A stretch of 64,000 bases of DNA. It comes from Herbidospora cretacea (GTDB taxonomy: Bacteria > Actinomycetota > Actinomycetes > Streptosporangiales > Streptosporangiaceae). Below are positions 47,614 to 56,632 of this stretch, piece by piece (the stretch's first letter is position 1; the number at the start of each line of letters is the position of its first letter). A program made the position numbers and the translations under genes. The notes beneath the pieces were generated by a model that ran no database searches, was not told the DNA's origin, and saw only the letters and a program-made list of their open reading frames with translations. The stretch lies in NCBI RefSeq assembly GCF_001570605.1, contig NZ_BBXG01000007.1:424346-488345 (forward strand), read 5' to 3'.

Positions 47614-49074
47614 ATGTGGACTGCTTACTCCAGCGATCAGGTCAGGCAGGCCGAGAGCGCCCTGATGGCCACCGTGCCCGACGGGGAGCTCATGCAGCGG
47701 GCGGCCTCGGGCCTGGCCGCCGTCTGCGCCAGGCTGCTGCCGGGGGTCTACGGCTCCCGGGTGGTGCTGCTCGTGGGCGGCGGCGACAACGGCGGCGACG
47801 CGCTCTACGCCGGGGCGCGGCTGGCCGGGCGCGGGGCTCGCGTGGAGGCGGTGGCCGTCGGGAGCAGGATCCACGCCGGCGGGCTCGCGGCGCTCAGGAA
47901 GGCCGGTGGGCGGCTGATCGAGCCGGGGGAGGTCGGCACGCCCGACCTGATCCTCGACGGGCTGCTCGGGATCGGCGGGAAGGGGGCCCTGCGGGAGTCC
48001 TACGCCACCCTCGCCCGGATCGCCGCGCGGTCGGGGGCGATGGTGGTCGCGGTCGACGTGCCGAGCGGAGTGGACGCCGGCACTGGCGAGGTCGCGGGTG
48101 AGGCCGTCAGGGCCCAGGTCACCGTCACGTTCGGGGCCAGGAAGGCCGGGCTGCTGGTCGACCCGGGGGCCGAACGCGCGGGCGTCGTCGAGTTCGTCGA
48201 CATCGGGCTCGCCGACCACCTGCCCGAGCCCGAGATGACGGCGCTGACCAGCCACGACGTGGCCGGGATGCTGCCCGTGCCGGGGATCGAGTCGGACAAG
48301 TACCGCCGGGGGGTCGTCGGGGTCCTGGCGGGGAGCGACCGGTTCGCCGGGGCCGCCGTGCTCGCGGTCGGCGGGGCGGTCAGGTCGGGCGCGGGGATGG
48401 TCCGGTTCGCCGGGCCGCAGGACGCCGTCCACCAGGTCAGGGCGCGCTGGCCCGAGGCGATCACGACCGTCCTCGAAGGTGATCCCGTCGACGAGGTCGG
48501 CCGGGTGCAGGCCTGGGTCCTCGGGCCGGGCATGGGGACCGACGACCGGGCCGCCCGGATCGTCGCCGAGGTGCTCGGCACCGGCCTGCCGGTGATCGTC
48601 GACGCCGACGCGCTCACGGTCGTGTCAAAGAATCCCGAGCTGCTGCACCGCCAGGCCCCCACCCTGATCACCCCGCACGCCGGTGAGCTGGGCAGACTCC
48701 TCGGCGTCGACGCGAAGGACATCGAGGCCAGACGGCTCGAACACGTCCGCAGGGCCGTCGAGGAGCTCCAGGTGACCGTGCTGCTCAAGGGGTCGACCAC
48801 ACTGGTCGCCGAGCGGGGGCGGCCCGTCAGGGCGAACACGACCGGCACCTCGTGGCTGGCCACGGCCGGGACCGGCGACGTGCTGTCGGGGATCTCGGGC
48901 ACGCTCCTGGCCGCCGGGCTGCCCCCCTACGACGCCGGAAGCGTGGCCGCATTTCTGCACGGCCTGGCCGCCCGGAAGGCCGCCGAGGGCGCGCCGATCG
49001 CCGCACTCGACGTCGCGCTCTCGTTGCCGGATGTGATCCGGCACCTCCGGACGGCTGCAAATATGGAGGCATGA
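47614..49074 (+). CDS. nnr: Bifunctional NAD(P)H-hydrate epimerase and ADP-dependent dehydratase
   Basis: It repairs hydrated NAD(P)H: the N-terminal YjeF-N domain (about 1-210, GGGDNGGDALYAGARLAGRGA) epimerises NAD(P)HX, and the C-terminal ribokinase-like domain (about 220-480) dehydrates it with ADP. The C-terminal signature GTGDVLSGISGTLLAAGLPP and the VKNPELLHR region support this. It is 486 residues, the usual fused form. TAGCGT 7 nt before ATG suggests a leaderless start. The stop overlaps alr by 4 nt. Confidence 0.95.
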   Translation: MWTAYSSDQVRQAESALMATVPDGELMQRAASGLAAVCARLLPGVYGSRVVLLVGGGDNGGDALYAGARLAGRGARVEAVAVGSRIHAGGLAALRKAGGRLIEPGEVGTPDLILDGLLGIGGKGALRESYATLARIAARSGAMVVAVDVPSGVDAGTGEVAGEAVRAQVTVTFGARKAGLLVDPGAERAGVVEFVDIGLADHLPEPEMTALTSHDVAGMLPVPGIESDKYRRGVVGVLAGSDRFAGAAVLAVGGAVRSGAGMVRFAGPQDAVHQVRARWPEAITTVLEGDPVDEVGRVQAWVLGPGMGTDDRAARIVAEVLGTGLPVIVDADALTVVSKNPELLHRQAPTLITPHAGELGRLLGVDAKDIEARRLEHVRRAVEELQVTVLLKGSTTLVAERGRPVRANTTGTSWLATAGTGDVLSGISGTLLAAGLPPYDAGSVAAFLHGLAARKAAEGAPIAALDVALSLPDVIRHLRTAANMEA

Positions 49075-50198
49075 GCAGCAGCTTCGTCACTCCTGCCGAG
49101 GCCAGGGTCGACCTGTCCGCCATCCGCCACAACGCCGCCCTCCTCAAGGAGGCCGCCGGCGGGGCCGAGGTGATGGCGGCCGTCAAGGCCGACGCCTACG
49201 GCCACGGAATGGTCCCGTGCGCGCAGGCGGCGCTGGAGGGCGGGGCGTCCAGCCTGGGGGTCGCGACGGTCCGCGAGGCCATCGCGCTGCGCGACGGCGG
49301 CGTCACGGCGCCGGTGCTCGCCTGGCTCATCCCGCCGGGGGAGCCGCTCGACGAGGCGGTGGCCAAGGGCGTCGACCTGTCGGCCGGGGCTCCGTGGCTG
49401 GTCGAGGAGATCGCGGCGGCGGCCAGACGCACCGGAAAGACGGTGAACGTCCACCTCAAGGTGGACACGGGGATCTCGCGCGGCGGCGCGTCCGCGGCGG
49501 CCTGGCCCGAGCTGGTGGAGGCCGCGCTCAAGGCGCAGGCCGAGGGGCTGATCGCGGTCGACGGGGTCTGGTCCCACTTCGCGTGCGCCGACATTCCGGG
49601 CCACCCCTCCATCGAGGCCCAGCTCAGGGCCTTCGACGAGGCGTGCAAGAGCCTGCCCGACGTCAGGCGGCACATCGCCAACTCGGCCGCCATCGTCACG
49701 CTGCCGCAGGCCCACTACGACCTGGTCAGGCCGGGCATCGCGCTCTACGGGCTCAGCCCGATCCCCGAGATGGGCGACTTCGGCCTCCGGCCCGCCATGA
49801 CCCTCACCGCCCGGCTGGCCCTCGTGAAGAAGGTCCCGAAGGGCTCGGGGGTCTCCTACGGCCACCTCTACACCACCGCGGCTGACACGACGCTTGGCCT
49901 CGTCCCCCTCGGGTACGCGGACGGGATCATGCGAAACGCCACAAACCGCGCCCAAGTCCTCGTCAACGACCACCGCTTCACCATCGCCGGACGCGTCTGC
50001 ATGGACCAGTTCACCATCGACCTGGGAGGTCACCCCGCCGCAGAGGGGGACGAAGTTGTCCTTTTCGGGCCAGGCGATAGAAATGAACCCACATGTCAGG
50101 AATGGGCCGATTCCCTCGGGACGATCACTCATGAGATCGTGACCAGGATCGGGACCCGGGTGCCACGTGTCCACGTGCGGCAAGGAGAGCGGGAATGA
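49071..50198 (+). CDS. alr: Alanine racemase
   Basis: A pyridoxal phosphate enzyme that makes D-alanine for peptidoglycan. It is 375 residues from ATG 49071, overlapping nnr (ATGA). The cofactor Lys39 is in AAVKADAYGHG. The C-terminal half carries GVSYGHLYTT, LGYADGIMR and RVCMDQFTIDL, containing the second catalytic Tyr and substrate contacts. The stop overlaps the next hydrolase gene by 4 nt (ATGA). Confidence 0.96.
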   Translation: MSSSFVTPAEARVDLSAIRHNAALLKEAAGGAEVMAAVKADAYGHGMVPCAQAALEGGASSLGVATVREAIALRDGGVTAPVLAWLIPPGEPLDEAVAKGVDLSAGAPWLVEEIAAAARRTGKTVNVHLKVDTGISRGGASAAAWPELVEAALKAQAEGLIAVDGVWSHFACADIPGHPSIEAQLRAFDEACKSLPDVRRHIANSAAIVTLPQAHYDLVRPGIALYGLSPIPEMGDFGLRPAMTLTARLALVKKVPKGSGVSYGHLYTTAADTTLGLVPLGYADGIMRNATNRAQVLVNDHRFTIAGRVCMDQFTIDLGGHPAAEGDEVVLFGPGDRNEPTCQEWADSLGTITHEIVTRIGTRVPRVHVRQGERE

Positions 50199-51247
50199 CA
50201 GTACGGCGCAAAGCCGGCATCGCGGGGCTCGTGGTCGGTGCCGCCTCCGCGGGGGTGGCGGTGGCCGCCCTGGCCAAGCGCTACGCCGTCGGACGCATCC
50301 GCCTGCGGCCCGATCTGGAGGCCAGTGAGCCCTTCGGTGAGCTCCACGGCACCACCGCCCGGGTCGTCACCTCCGACAACCTCACCCTCGCCGCCGAGGT
50401 CGACGGGCCGGCCGACGCCCCGCTGACGATCGTGCTCTGCCACGGCTACTGCCTGACCTCCGAGTCCTGGCACTACCAGTGGCGGCTGCTGCGGGAGAAG
50501 TACCGCGTCGTCGTCTGGGACCAGCGCTGCCACGGCCGGTCGGAGCGGGTGCTCGACGTCGACCAGTCGATCGACCGGCTGGGCGACGACCTGGCCCATG
50601 TGCTCGACGAGCTGGTGCCGGGGCCGTGTGTGCTGGTCGGCCACTCGATGGGCGGCATGACGATCATGGCGCTGGCCGACGAGCGGCCCGAGTTGTTCGG
50701 CGACAAGATCAAGGGGGTCGCCCTCATCTCGACCTCCGCCGGGAAGCTGGCCGAGCTCAGCCTCGGCATGCCCGCGCTGGTCGCGAAGCTGGTCCACAAG
50801 GCCACGCCGACGGCCGTGTCGGTCATGAAGAAGAAGGCCGCGCTGGTCGACCGGGGGCGTCAGGCCGGGAACGACATCTCGTTCCTGCTGCTGCGCCACC
50901 TCGGCTTCGGCGACTCCAGCAAGGTCAGCCCGACCCTGGTCGACTTCGCCGAGTCGATGATCCGGGCCACGCCCTCCGACGTGATCGCCGGTTTCTACCC
51001 GGCGCTCATGTCACACGACAAGTTGAAGGCGCTCGACGTCCTGAACAAGGTGCCGACGTCTATCATCGTCGGCGACCGTGACTGGCTGACCCCGCCCGAG
51101 CACAGCAGGGCGATCGCGGCGGCCGTGCCGACGGCGACGCTGACCATGGTGACCGACAGTTCCCACCTGGTTCAGCTGGAGTGTCCGGGAATCGTGAACG
51201 ACGCCCTGGTCGACCTGATCGAACGGGCGGAACAGGGGGATCGGTGA
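50195..51247 (+). CDS. Alpha/beta hydrolase with N-terminal membrane anchor
   Basis: A 350-residue protein. Residues about 7-28 are hydrophobic (IAGLVVGAASAGVAVAAL) and may anchor or export it. The alpha/beta hydrolase fold follows: nucleophile Ser151 in GHSMGG, acid Asp in VGDRDWLTPP, and His in SSHLVQLE. An HGYCLTSESWHYQWR oxyanion region precedes. It sits between alr and tsaE with 4-nt overlaps on both sides, so translation is coupled. The substrate is unknown. Confidence 0.9.
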   Translation: MTVRRKAGIAGLVVGAASAGVAVAALAKRYAVGRIRLRPDLEASEPFGELHGTTARVVTSDNLTLAAEVDGPADAPLTIVLCHGYCLTSESWHYQWRLLREKYRVVVWDQRCHGRSERVLDVDQSIDRLGDDLAHVLDELVPGPCVLVGHSMGGMTIMALADERPELFGDKIKGVALISTSAGKLAELSLGMPALVAKLVHKATPTAVSVMKKKAALVDRGRQAGNDISFLLLRHLGFGDSSKVSPTLVDFAESMIRATPSDVIAGFYPALMSHDKLKALDVLNKVPTSIIVGDRDWLTPPEHSRAIAAAVPTATLTMVTDSSHLVQLECPGIVNDALVDLIERAEQGDR

Positions 51248-51702
51248 AAGAGCCTGCGGCCACGGCCGAGGACATGCGCGCGCTCGGCCTGAAGATCGCC
51301 GGGCTGCTGCGGGCGGGCGACCTGGTCGTGCTGACCGGCCCGCTGGGGGCGGGGAAGACGACTCTGACCCAGGGGATAGGCGAGGGCCTGAACGTCCGCG
51401 GGCCGATCACCTCGCCCACGTTCGTGATCGCCCGGGTGCATCCGTCGCTGTCCGAGGGGCCGGCCCTCGTCCACGCCGACGCCTACCGGCTGGGCGGCGC
51501 GCTGGAGGTCGACGACCTCGATCTCGACGCCTCGCTGGCCGATTCGGTCACCGTGGTCGAGTGGGGCGAGGGCCTCGTGGAGGGTCTTTCCGAAGATCGG
51601 CTGGAGATCGTGATTGACCGGGACGACTCCGACGAGAGTAGGTATGTCCTAGTTCGCGGCGTTGGGGATCGTTGGTCGGAAATTCCCGTGGTGACGATCT
51701 AG
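51244..51702 (+). CDS. tsaE: tRNA threonylcarbamoyladenosine biosynthesis ATPase
   Basis: TsaE is the ATPase of the t6A37 tRNA modification complex with TsaB and TsaD. It is 152 residues from GTG 51244. Walker A is GPLGAGKTT, followed by the conserved SPTFVIARVH and HADAYRL segments and the VVEWGEGL motif. It overlaps the hydrolase by 4 nt. Other t6A genes follow at 53047-55215. Confidence 0.95.
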   Translation: MKEPAATAEDMRALGLKIAGLLRAGDLVVLTGPLGAGKTTLTQGIGEGLNVRGPITSPTFVIARVHPSLSEGPALVHADAYRLGGALEVDDLDLDASLADSVTVVEWGEGLVEGLSEDRLEIVIDRDDSDESRYVLVRGVGDRWSEIPVVTI

Positions 51703-51818
51703 TACGGTCCCGCTTGGAGCCTTCCACCCGGCCGCCGATTCGTTAGAAAATGAAGATCTTTGCTGATGGATTGGCCTAGATTTTCTGGGTAATGGTCGGC
51801 GGTGGGAGGGGTGGGGCC

Positions 51819-52454
51819 ATGGGCGCTTTATCGAAGGTCGCGTTGGCCGGGGTGGTGCTGCTCGGGGTCGCGGGATGTTCCGCCGAGGCGGGGATCGTGC
51901 CCGAGCCGTCCATCACGGTGACTCCGCCGTTGCCTACGGTCACCGCGACCGTACCGCCGCGGCAGGAGGTCCGGGTCGTCATCACCCCCAAGGAGATCCA
52001 AGGGGGGCAGTCCCGGAACATCCGGGTCACCGCCTACTGCCCGCCCGCGCTGCCGGGCACCAACTACCAGGCCAGCGCCCACTCCGACGCGTTCACCGGC
52101 ATCGTGAGCCTGCTGGCCCCCGCGCCCGAGACGCCCGCGCCCTCCGCCGCCCCCGCGCCCCGGCTGACCGGCGTGGCCGTGCTCAGGGCCAGCGCGAAGG
52201 CCGGCGGCTACCGCGTCGAGGTGCGCTGCTCGGCCACCAACGACATCGGCAACACCCGCCTCCAGGTGCTGCGCAGCGGCAACACCGCCGACGAGACCCG
52301 CTTCCCGACCAAGGCGCCCGGCGCCGGCGGCGGCGGCACGGCGGCCGGTGGTCCCACTGACGACTCGGCCATCCCCGTCGCCCCGTTCGCCGTGGCCCTG
52401 CTGGCCGCGGCCGGTGTGGGCATCGCGGTGGCCCGCAGGCGCGCCCGGGGCTGA
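51819..52454 (+). CDS. Surface lipoprotein with C-terminal membrane segment
   Basis: A 211-residue protein from ATG 51819, with GGGAGGGG upstream. An in-frame ATG at 51792 has no ribosome site. A lipoprotein signal ends in the lipobox GVAGC (Cys at about 20). The middle part has Thr/Pro and Ala/Pro-rich linkers and two lone cysteines (VTAYCPP and EVRCSA). A C-terminal hydrophobic segment with a basic ARRRARG end resembles a wall-sorting tail, but no LPXTG motif is seen. A sortase gene follows after 3 nt. Function unknown. Confidence 0.8.
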   Translation: MGALSKVALAGVVLLGVAGCSAEAGIVPEPSITVTPPLPTVTATVPPRQEVRVVITPKEIQGGQSRNIRVTAYCPPALPGTNYQASAHSDAFTGIVSLLAPAPETPAPSAAPAPRLTGVAVLRASAKAGGYRVEVRCSATNDIGNTRLQVLRSGNTADETRFPTKAPGAGGGGTAAGGPTDDSAIPVAPFAVALLAAAGVGIAVARRRARG

Positions 52455-52457
52455 GTC

Positions 52458-53003
52458 TTGGCCGTCTCGTCCCGGATGGTCGTCGCGGCGGTCATCTCGG
52501 GGTTCGTCCTGTTCGCGCTGACCAAGCCGGAGACGGCCGAGGTCGAGGGCGCGCGCACCGCCGCCGTGCCCGAACGCATCGACATCCCCGTGCTGGAGAT
52601 GAAGGCGCCGCTGATCAAGCTCGGCCTGACCGGGAACGGTGAGGTCGAGCTGCCGCCCTACGAGAAACCCAAGATCGCGGGCTGGTACGAGGGCAGCGCC
52701 GTCCCCGGCGACAAGGGCGCGGCGGTGATCATCGGGCACGTCGACACCAAGACCGCGCCCGCGGTGTTCTACCGGCTGCGCGAGCTCAAGAAGGGCGCGG
52801 TCGTCAAGGTCGTCAGGTCCGACGGCAAGACCATCTCCTACGAGGTCGACGCCATCGAGCAGATCCCCAAGGAGAGGTTCCCGGCCGAGAAGGTCTACCT
52901 CGGCGAGGGCCTGCGCCTGGTCACCTGCGGCGGCCAGTTCGACTGGGATGCCCACGAATACAAGGACAACGTCATCGTGTACGCCTCCCGCCTCAGTACC
53001 TGA
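52458..53003 (+). CDS. Class F-like sortase
   Basis: A 181-residue membrane-anchored transpeptidase. The N-terminal hydrophobic segment is residues 7-22. The catalytic triad is visible: His94 in IIGHVDT, Cys157 in LVTCGG, and Arg178 near the end of the YKDNVIVYASR strand. This pattern is that of actinobacterial class F (or E/F) enzymes. The start TTG 52458 is used tentatively; ATG 52476 is possible. It follows the surface protein by 3 nt, which may be its substrate or partner. Confidence 0.88.
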   Translation: MAVSSRMVVAAVISGFVLFALTKPETAEVEGARTAAVPERIDIPVLEMKAPLIKLGLTGNGEVELPPYEKPKIAGWYEGSAVPGDKGAAVIIGHVDTKTAPAVFYRLRELKKGAVVKVVRSDGKTISYEVDAIEQIPKERFPAEKVYLGEGLRLVTCGGQFDWDAHEYKDNVIVYASRLST

Positions 53004-53032
53004 GCGCCGTCCGAGCACACGGCGTGTAGGGC

Positions 53033-53038
53033 TAGGCT
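53033..53038 (+). promoter_or_regulatory. -10 box before tsaB
   Basis: TAGGCT ends 8 nt before GTG 53047 with no ribosome site between, suggesting a leaderless internal promoter for tsaB-rimI-tsaD. Confidence 0.4.
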
Positions 53039-53046
53039 TGCTTTTT

Positions 53047-53748
53047 GTGCTGGTCCTGGCCTTCGACACGGCGACCCCTGCCGTGACCGCCGCGGTGCAC
53101 GACGGAACGCGCGTGCTGGCGGAATCCACCACCATCGACGCCCGGCGCCACGGGGAGCTGCTCGCGCCGGCGATCGAGACCGTCCTCCGCGAGGCGGGCG
53201 GGTCCATCCATGACGTGACGGCCGTCGTCGCGGGCGCGGGCCCCGGGCCCTACACCGGCCTGCGGGTCGGCCTGATCACGGCTCGGGCGCTGTCCACGAC
53301 GCTCGGCGTGCCCGCCTACGGCATCTGCACGCTCGACGCGATCGCCTACGCCGCCGGCGTTCCCGGCCCGTTCACGGTGATCACCGACGCGCGCCGCAAG
53401 GAGCTCTTCTGGGCGACCTACGCCGACGGGGTCACCCGCCTCGACGGCCCCCGGGTCGACCGCCCCGCCGACGTGCCGGTTCAGGGCGCGGTCGTGGGCG
53501 CGCGGCTCTACCTCGACGGCGTCACCGGCCCCGAACACCCCTCCGCCGGGGCGCTGGCCGCGCTGGCCGCCCGGGAGCTGGCCCGGTTGTCGCCCGAGGA
53601 GGCGGCCGCGGCGGCGAAGCTGCCCGAGGGGCGCATCGACTCGGTCGAGGCCGCCCAGAACCGCGCGATCCTCGGCCCTCCGGCGCCGATCTACCTGCGG
53701 CGGCCCGACGCGCAGGTGCCCGGGGCGCCCAAGAAGGTGACGGCGTGA
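53047..53748 (+). CDS. tsaB: tRNA threonylcarbamoyladenosine biosynthesis protein
   Basis: TsaB dimerises with TsaD in t6A synthesis and has an ASKHA fold without its own activity. It is 233 residues from GTG 53047 (M-LVLAFDTATPAVTAAV). The AGAGPGPYTGLRVGL motif is typical. The stop overlaps rimI by 4 nt (GTGA). Confidence 0.94.
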   Translation: MLVLAFDTATPAVTAAVHDGTRVLAESTTIDARRHGELLAPAIETVLREAGGSIHDVTAVVAGAGPGPYTGLRVGLITARALSTTLGVPAYGICTLDAIAYAAGVPGPFTVITDARRKELFWATYADGVTRLDGPRVDRPADVPVQGAVVGARLYLDGVTGPEHPSAGALAALAARELARLSPEEAAAAAKLPEGRIDSVEAAQNRAILGPPAPIYLRRPDAQVPGAPKKVTA

Positions 53749-54200
53749 GCGTCGTCACGCTGCGCGGCATGAAGGTGGCCGACCTGGCCGCCGTGATGGA
53801 GCTCGAACGCGCGACCTTCCCGGCCGACGCGTGGAGCGAGCGCATGATGCTCGGCGAACTCGCCGACCAGCCCCGCACCCGCCACTACATCGTGGCCGAG
53901 CGCGACGGCGAGATCGTCGGCTACGCCGGCCTGGCCGTGGCCGCCGACCAGGGCGACGTGCAGACCATCGCCGTCCTGGCCGCACACCGGCGGGCCGGGG
54001 TGGGCGCGCTCATGCTCAACGAGCTGCTCGACGAGGCCGCCCGACGCGGGGCCTCGGCGGTCTTCCTGGAGGTGCGGGCCGACAACGCCCCCGCCCAGGC
54101 CATGTACGAACGGTTCGGTTTCCAGCAGCTCGGCCTGCGGCGGGGCTACTACGACGACGGAACCGACGCGATCACGATGGTGAGGAAACTCGATGGCTGA
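53745..54200 (+). CDS. rimI: Ribosomal protein S18-alanine N-acetyltransferase (GNAT)
   Basis: A 151-residue GNAT acetyltransferase. The acetyl-CoA motif is at about residues 73-87 ([17 protein letters not shown]-x-x-G-x-G/A type), followed by [29 protein letters not shown] typical of RimI. Its position between tsaB and tsaD is the conserved arrangement. The GTG start overlaps tsaB by 4 nt, and the end overlaps tsaD by 8 nt. Confidence 0.93.
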   Translation: MSVVTLRGMKVADLAAVMELERATFPADAWSERMMLGELADQPRTRHYIVAERDGEIVGYAGLAVAADQGDVQTIAVLAAHRRAGVGALMLNELLDEAARRGASAVFLEVRADNAPAQAMYERFGFQQLGLRRGYYDDGTDAITMVRKLDG

Positions 54201-55215
54201 CGAGCCGATCGTCCTGGGAATCGAGACGTCCTGCGATGAGACGGGCGTCGGCATCGTGCGCGGCCACACCCTGCTGGCCGACACGATCGCCTCCAGCATG
54301 GACGAACACGCCCGCTTCGGCGGGGTCGTCCCCGAGGTGGCCTCCCGGGCCCACCTCGACGCGATGGCCCCCACGGTCGACAGCGCCCTGGCGAAGGCCG
54401 GCCTGAAGTTCTCCGACATCGACGCCATCGCGGTGACCGCCGGTCCCGGCCTGGCCGGGGCGCTGCTGGTCGGCGTCGCCGCCGCCAAGGCCTACGCGGT
54501 CGGCCTCGGCGTGCCCCTCTACGGCGTCAACCACCTCGCCGCCCACGTGGCGGTCGACCAGCTCGAACACGGCCCGCTGCCGGAGCCGTGCATGGCCCTG
54601 CTGGTCTCGGGCGGCCACTCCTCGCTCCTGCTGGTCCCCGACGTGACGCGCGAGGTCGTCTCCCTCGGCTCGACCGTCGACGACGCGGCCGGCGAGGCCT
54701 TCGACAAGGTCGCCCGCGTGCTCGGCCTGCCCTTCCCCGGCGGCCCCCACATCGACCGGGCGGCCCGCGAGGGGCGCGGCGACGCGATCCCGTTCCCGCG
54801 CGGCAAGGTCGACGACGGGACGCTCGACTTCTCCTTCTCCGGCCTGAAGACGGCCGTGGCCCGTTACGTGGAGAAGCAGGGCGGCGACGTCTCCGTCCCC
54901 GACGTGGCGGCCTCGTTCCAGGAGGCCGTGGTCGACGTGCTGACCCGCAAGGCCCTCCAGGCCTGCCGTCAGAACGGGGTGGAGCACCTCCTGATCGGCG
55001 GCGGCGTGGCGGCCAACTCCCGCCTGCGGGCGCTGGCCCAGGAGCGCTGCGACGCGGCGGGCGTCCATCTCCGGGTGCCCCGGCCGGGCCTGTGCACCGA
55101 CAACGGGGCCATGGTCGCGGCGCTGGGCTCGAACCTGGTCGCGGCGGGCGCGACGCCCTCGCTGCTGGACATCCCGGCCGACTCGTCGATGCCGATCACC
55201 ACGATCAACGTCTGA
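54193..55215 (+). CDS. tsaD: tRNA N6-adenosine threonylcarbamoyltransferase
   Basis: TsaD transfers the threonylcarbamoyl group to A37 of ANN-decoding tRNAs. It is 340 residues. It begins with [13 protein letters not shown]. Metal ligands His114 and His118 are in GVNHLAAH, followed by [11 protein letters not shown] and [11 protein letters not shown]. It is the last gene of the plus-strand run and is followed by a terminator shared with the convergent gene. Confidence 0.96.
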   Translation: MADEPIVLGIETSCDETGVGIVRGHTLLADTIASSMDEHARFGGVVPEVASRAHLDAMAPTVDSALAKAGLKFSDIDAIAVTAGPGLAGALLVGVAAAKAYAVGLGVPLYGVNHLAAHVAVDQLEHGPLPEPCMALLVSGGHSSLLLVPDVTREVVSLGSTVDDAAGEAFDKVARVLGLPFPGGPHIDRAAREGRGDAIPFPRGKVDDGTLDFSFSGLKTAVARYVEKQGGDVSVPDVAASFQEAVVDVLTRKALQACRQNGVEHLLIGGGVAANSRLRALAQERCDAAGVHLRVPRPGLCTDNGAMVAALGSNLVAAGATPSLLDIPADSSMPITTINV

Positions 55216-55220
55216 GAAAC

Positions 55221-55265
55221 GCGAGAAAGGGCCGGGATCGCTTTCCGCGGTCCCGGCCCTTTCGC
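55221..55265. terminator. Bidirectional terminator between tsaD and the coiled-coil gene
   Basis: A 12-bp stem (55226-55237 with 55251-55262) with a 13-nt loop, extended by GCG/CGC, lies in the 61-nt gap between convergent genes. Plus-strand TTT and minus-strand TTTCTC flanks could serve both directions. Confidence 0.75.
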
Positions 55266-55276
55266 GTGGAGCCTTG

Positions 55277-56506
55277 CTAGTCCTTGGCGCCTCTCGTGGG
55301 CCTCAGGAGGGCCTCAGCGAGCGCCAGCATGGTCTCCTCCAGGGCGCCCAGTCTCCTGGTCAGGTCGGTGTGGGCGGGCTCCACGGTGGTCGACAGGGCC
55401 TCGCGGACGGCCTCGCGGTCGGGGCGGGTCTCGACCAGGGGGCCGATCTCGCCCACCAGGCGGTGGAGTTCGCCGATCTCCAGGGTCGCGGGCAGCTGGC
55501 CCAGGCGCTGGTTGATCGACTCGACCCGGTCGTCGACGCCGTCGAAGCGTTCGCCGAGCTGCTCCTCCAGGGCCTCGACCTTGGTGGCCAGGCGGGTCTC
55601 GGCGTCGCCGACGCAGACGCCGAGGCGTTCGTCGAGGGTGGTGACGGCGCGGTCGGTGACGTCGAGCTTCTCGCCGTTCTCGGTGAGCTTGGCCTCGATG
55701 CCGGTGACGCGGGTGTCGATGTCGGCCAGGCACTCGTCGGCCGTCTCGATGCGGGCGTCGATGCGGTCGAGGCGGGCGGTCACGCCCGCGACCTGGCCCT
55801 CCAGGGCGTGGAACTGGGCCTTGGCTCCCGACTGGGCCTCGGCGATGGCGCTCAGCCTGGCGTTGCTGGCCGACTGCTGGCCCTCGACGCCCGAGATCCG
55901 GGTGGCGATCTGGTCGAGGGTGGCGGTCAGGCGGGTGACGACGTTGTCGAGGCCCGTGGTGAGGGCCTCGGTGACGTCGGCCTCCAGGCGGTCGAGGCGC
56001 TCGGTGAGGTCGGTGACGGCCTTGTCGATGCGGTTGAAGCGGGCCGCCGCCGTCTCCATGTTCGCCTGCATCTGGGTGAGGCGGTCGGCGACGGCGGTCA
56101 GGCGGGTGAGGGACTCGTCGACGCTCTCGCCGACGGTGCCGACGTCGGCCCACAGGCTGGGCAGCTCGCCGATCGGGGTGACCTTCTCGCCGACGGTGTC
56201 GACGTGGTCACGGACCATCTCGATGTGCTGGGCCAGGCCTTCGGCCCACGAGGGCGGACGGCCGGTCAGGTCGTCGAGGCGGCCGCCGACCGCCTCCATG
56301 GTCGCGCTGATGCCGCCGAGCTCACGCTCGCGGACCTCGCGGAGCAGCCATTCCATGCCCTCCATGCGCTGGCGGATCTCGTCGAGCACGGCCCCCTGGG
56401 TGCGCTGCTCGTAGACATGGTCCTGGGCCGCGCGGGCCAGCAGCTCGCGCATCCGATCGGACACTGCGGCCTGACTGCCCGCTTGAAGGAGGGTGTGGTT
56501 TTCCAC
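55277..56506 (-). CDS. Coiled-coil protein
   Basis: A 409-residue protein. The start is taken as GTG 56506 (VENHTLLQAGSQAAVSDRM), with GGAG 7 nt upstream; the frame continues to 56551. After a short N-terminal part (about 1-110), nearly the whole sequence is a long alpha-helical coiled coil with repeated units such as LTERLDRLEADV, ATRISGVEGQQ and TARLDRIDARIETAD. It has few cysteines and no signal or membrane segment, so it is probably cytoplasmic. I do not recognise a specific family; it has a Myosin/SMC-like heptad character only. Confidence 0.8.
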   Translation of the reverse strand: MENHTLLQAGSQAAVSDRMRELLARAAQDHVYEQRTQGAVLDEIRQRMEGMEWLLREVRERELGGISATMEAVGGRLDDLTGRPPSWAEGLAQHIEMVRDHVDTVGEKVTPIGELPSLWADVGTVGESVDESLTRLTAVADRLTQMQANMETAAARFNRIDKAVTDLTERLDRLEADVTEALTTGLDNVVTRLTATLDQIATRISGVEGQQSASNARLSAIAEAQSGAKAQFHALEGQVAGVTARLDRIDARIETADECLADIDTRVTGIEAKLTENGEKLDVTDRAVTTLDERLGVCVGDAETRLATKVEALEEQLGERFDGVDDRVESINQRLGQLPATLEIGELHRLVGEIGPLVETRPDREAVREALSTTVEPAHTDLTRRLGALEETMLALAEALLRPTRGAKD

Positions 56507-56632
56507 CGAGGAGCTCCGGATCAAGAGGAAGACGTGAACACGTAATGTCACCGAACGATAACCCTCCGCGCCGTCACTTTCCCGGGGACAGGGAAAGATC
56601 GGGGTTCCCGGTGGATTGCCCGACTGGCGGCT

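Noticed and set aside
55274..56545. 423-codon plus-strand frame opposite the coiled-coil gene
   Set aside because: The minus-strand reading has proper heptads and a ribosome site, while the plus-strand reading is Gly/Asp/Val-biased shadow.
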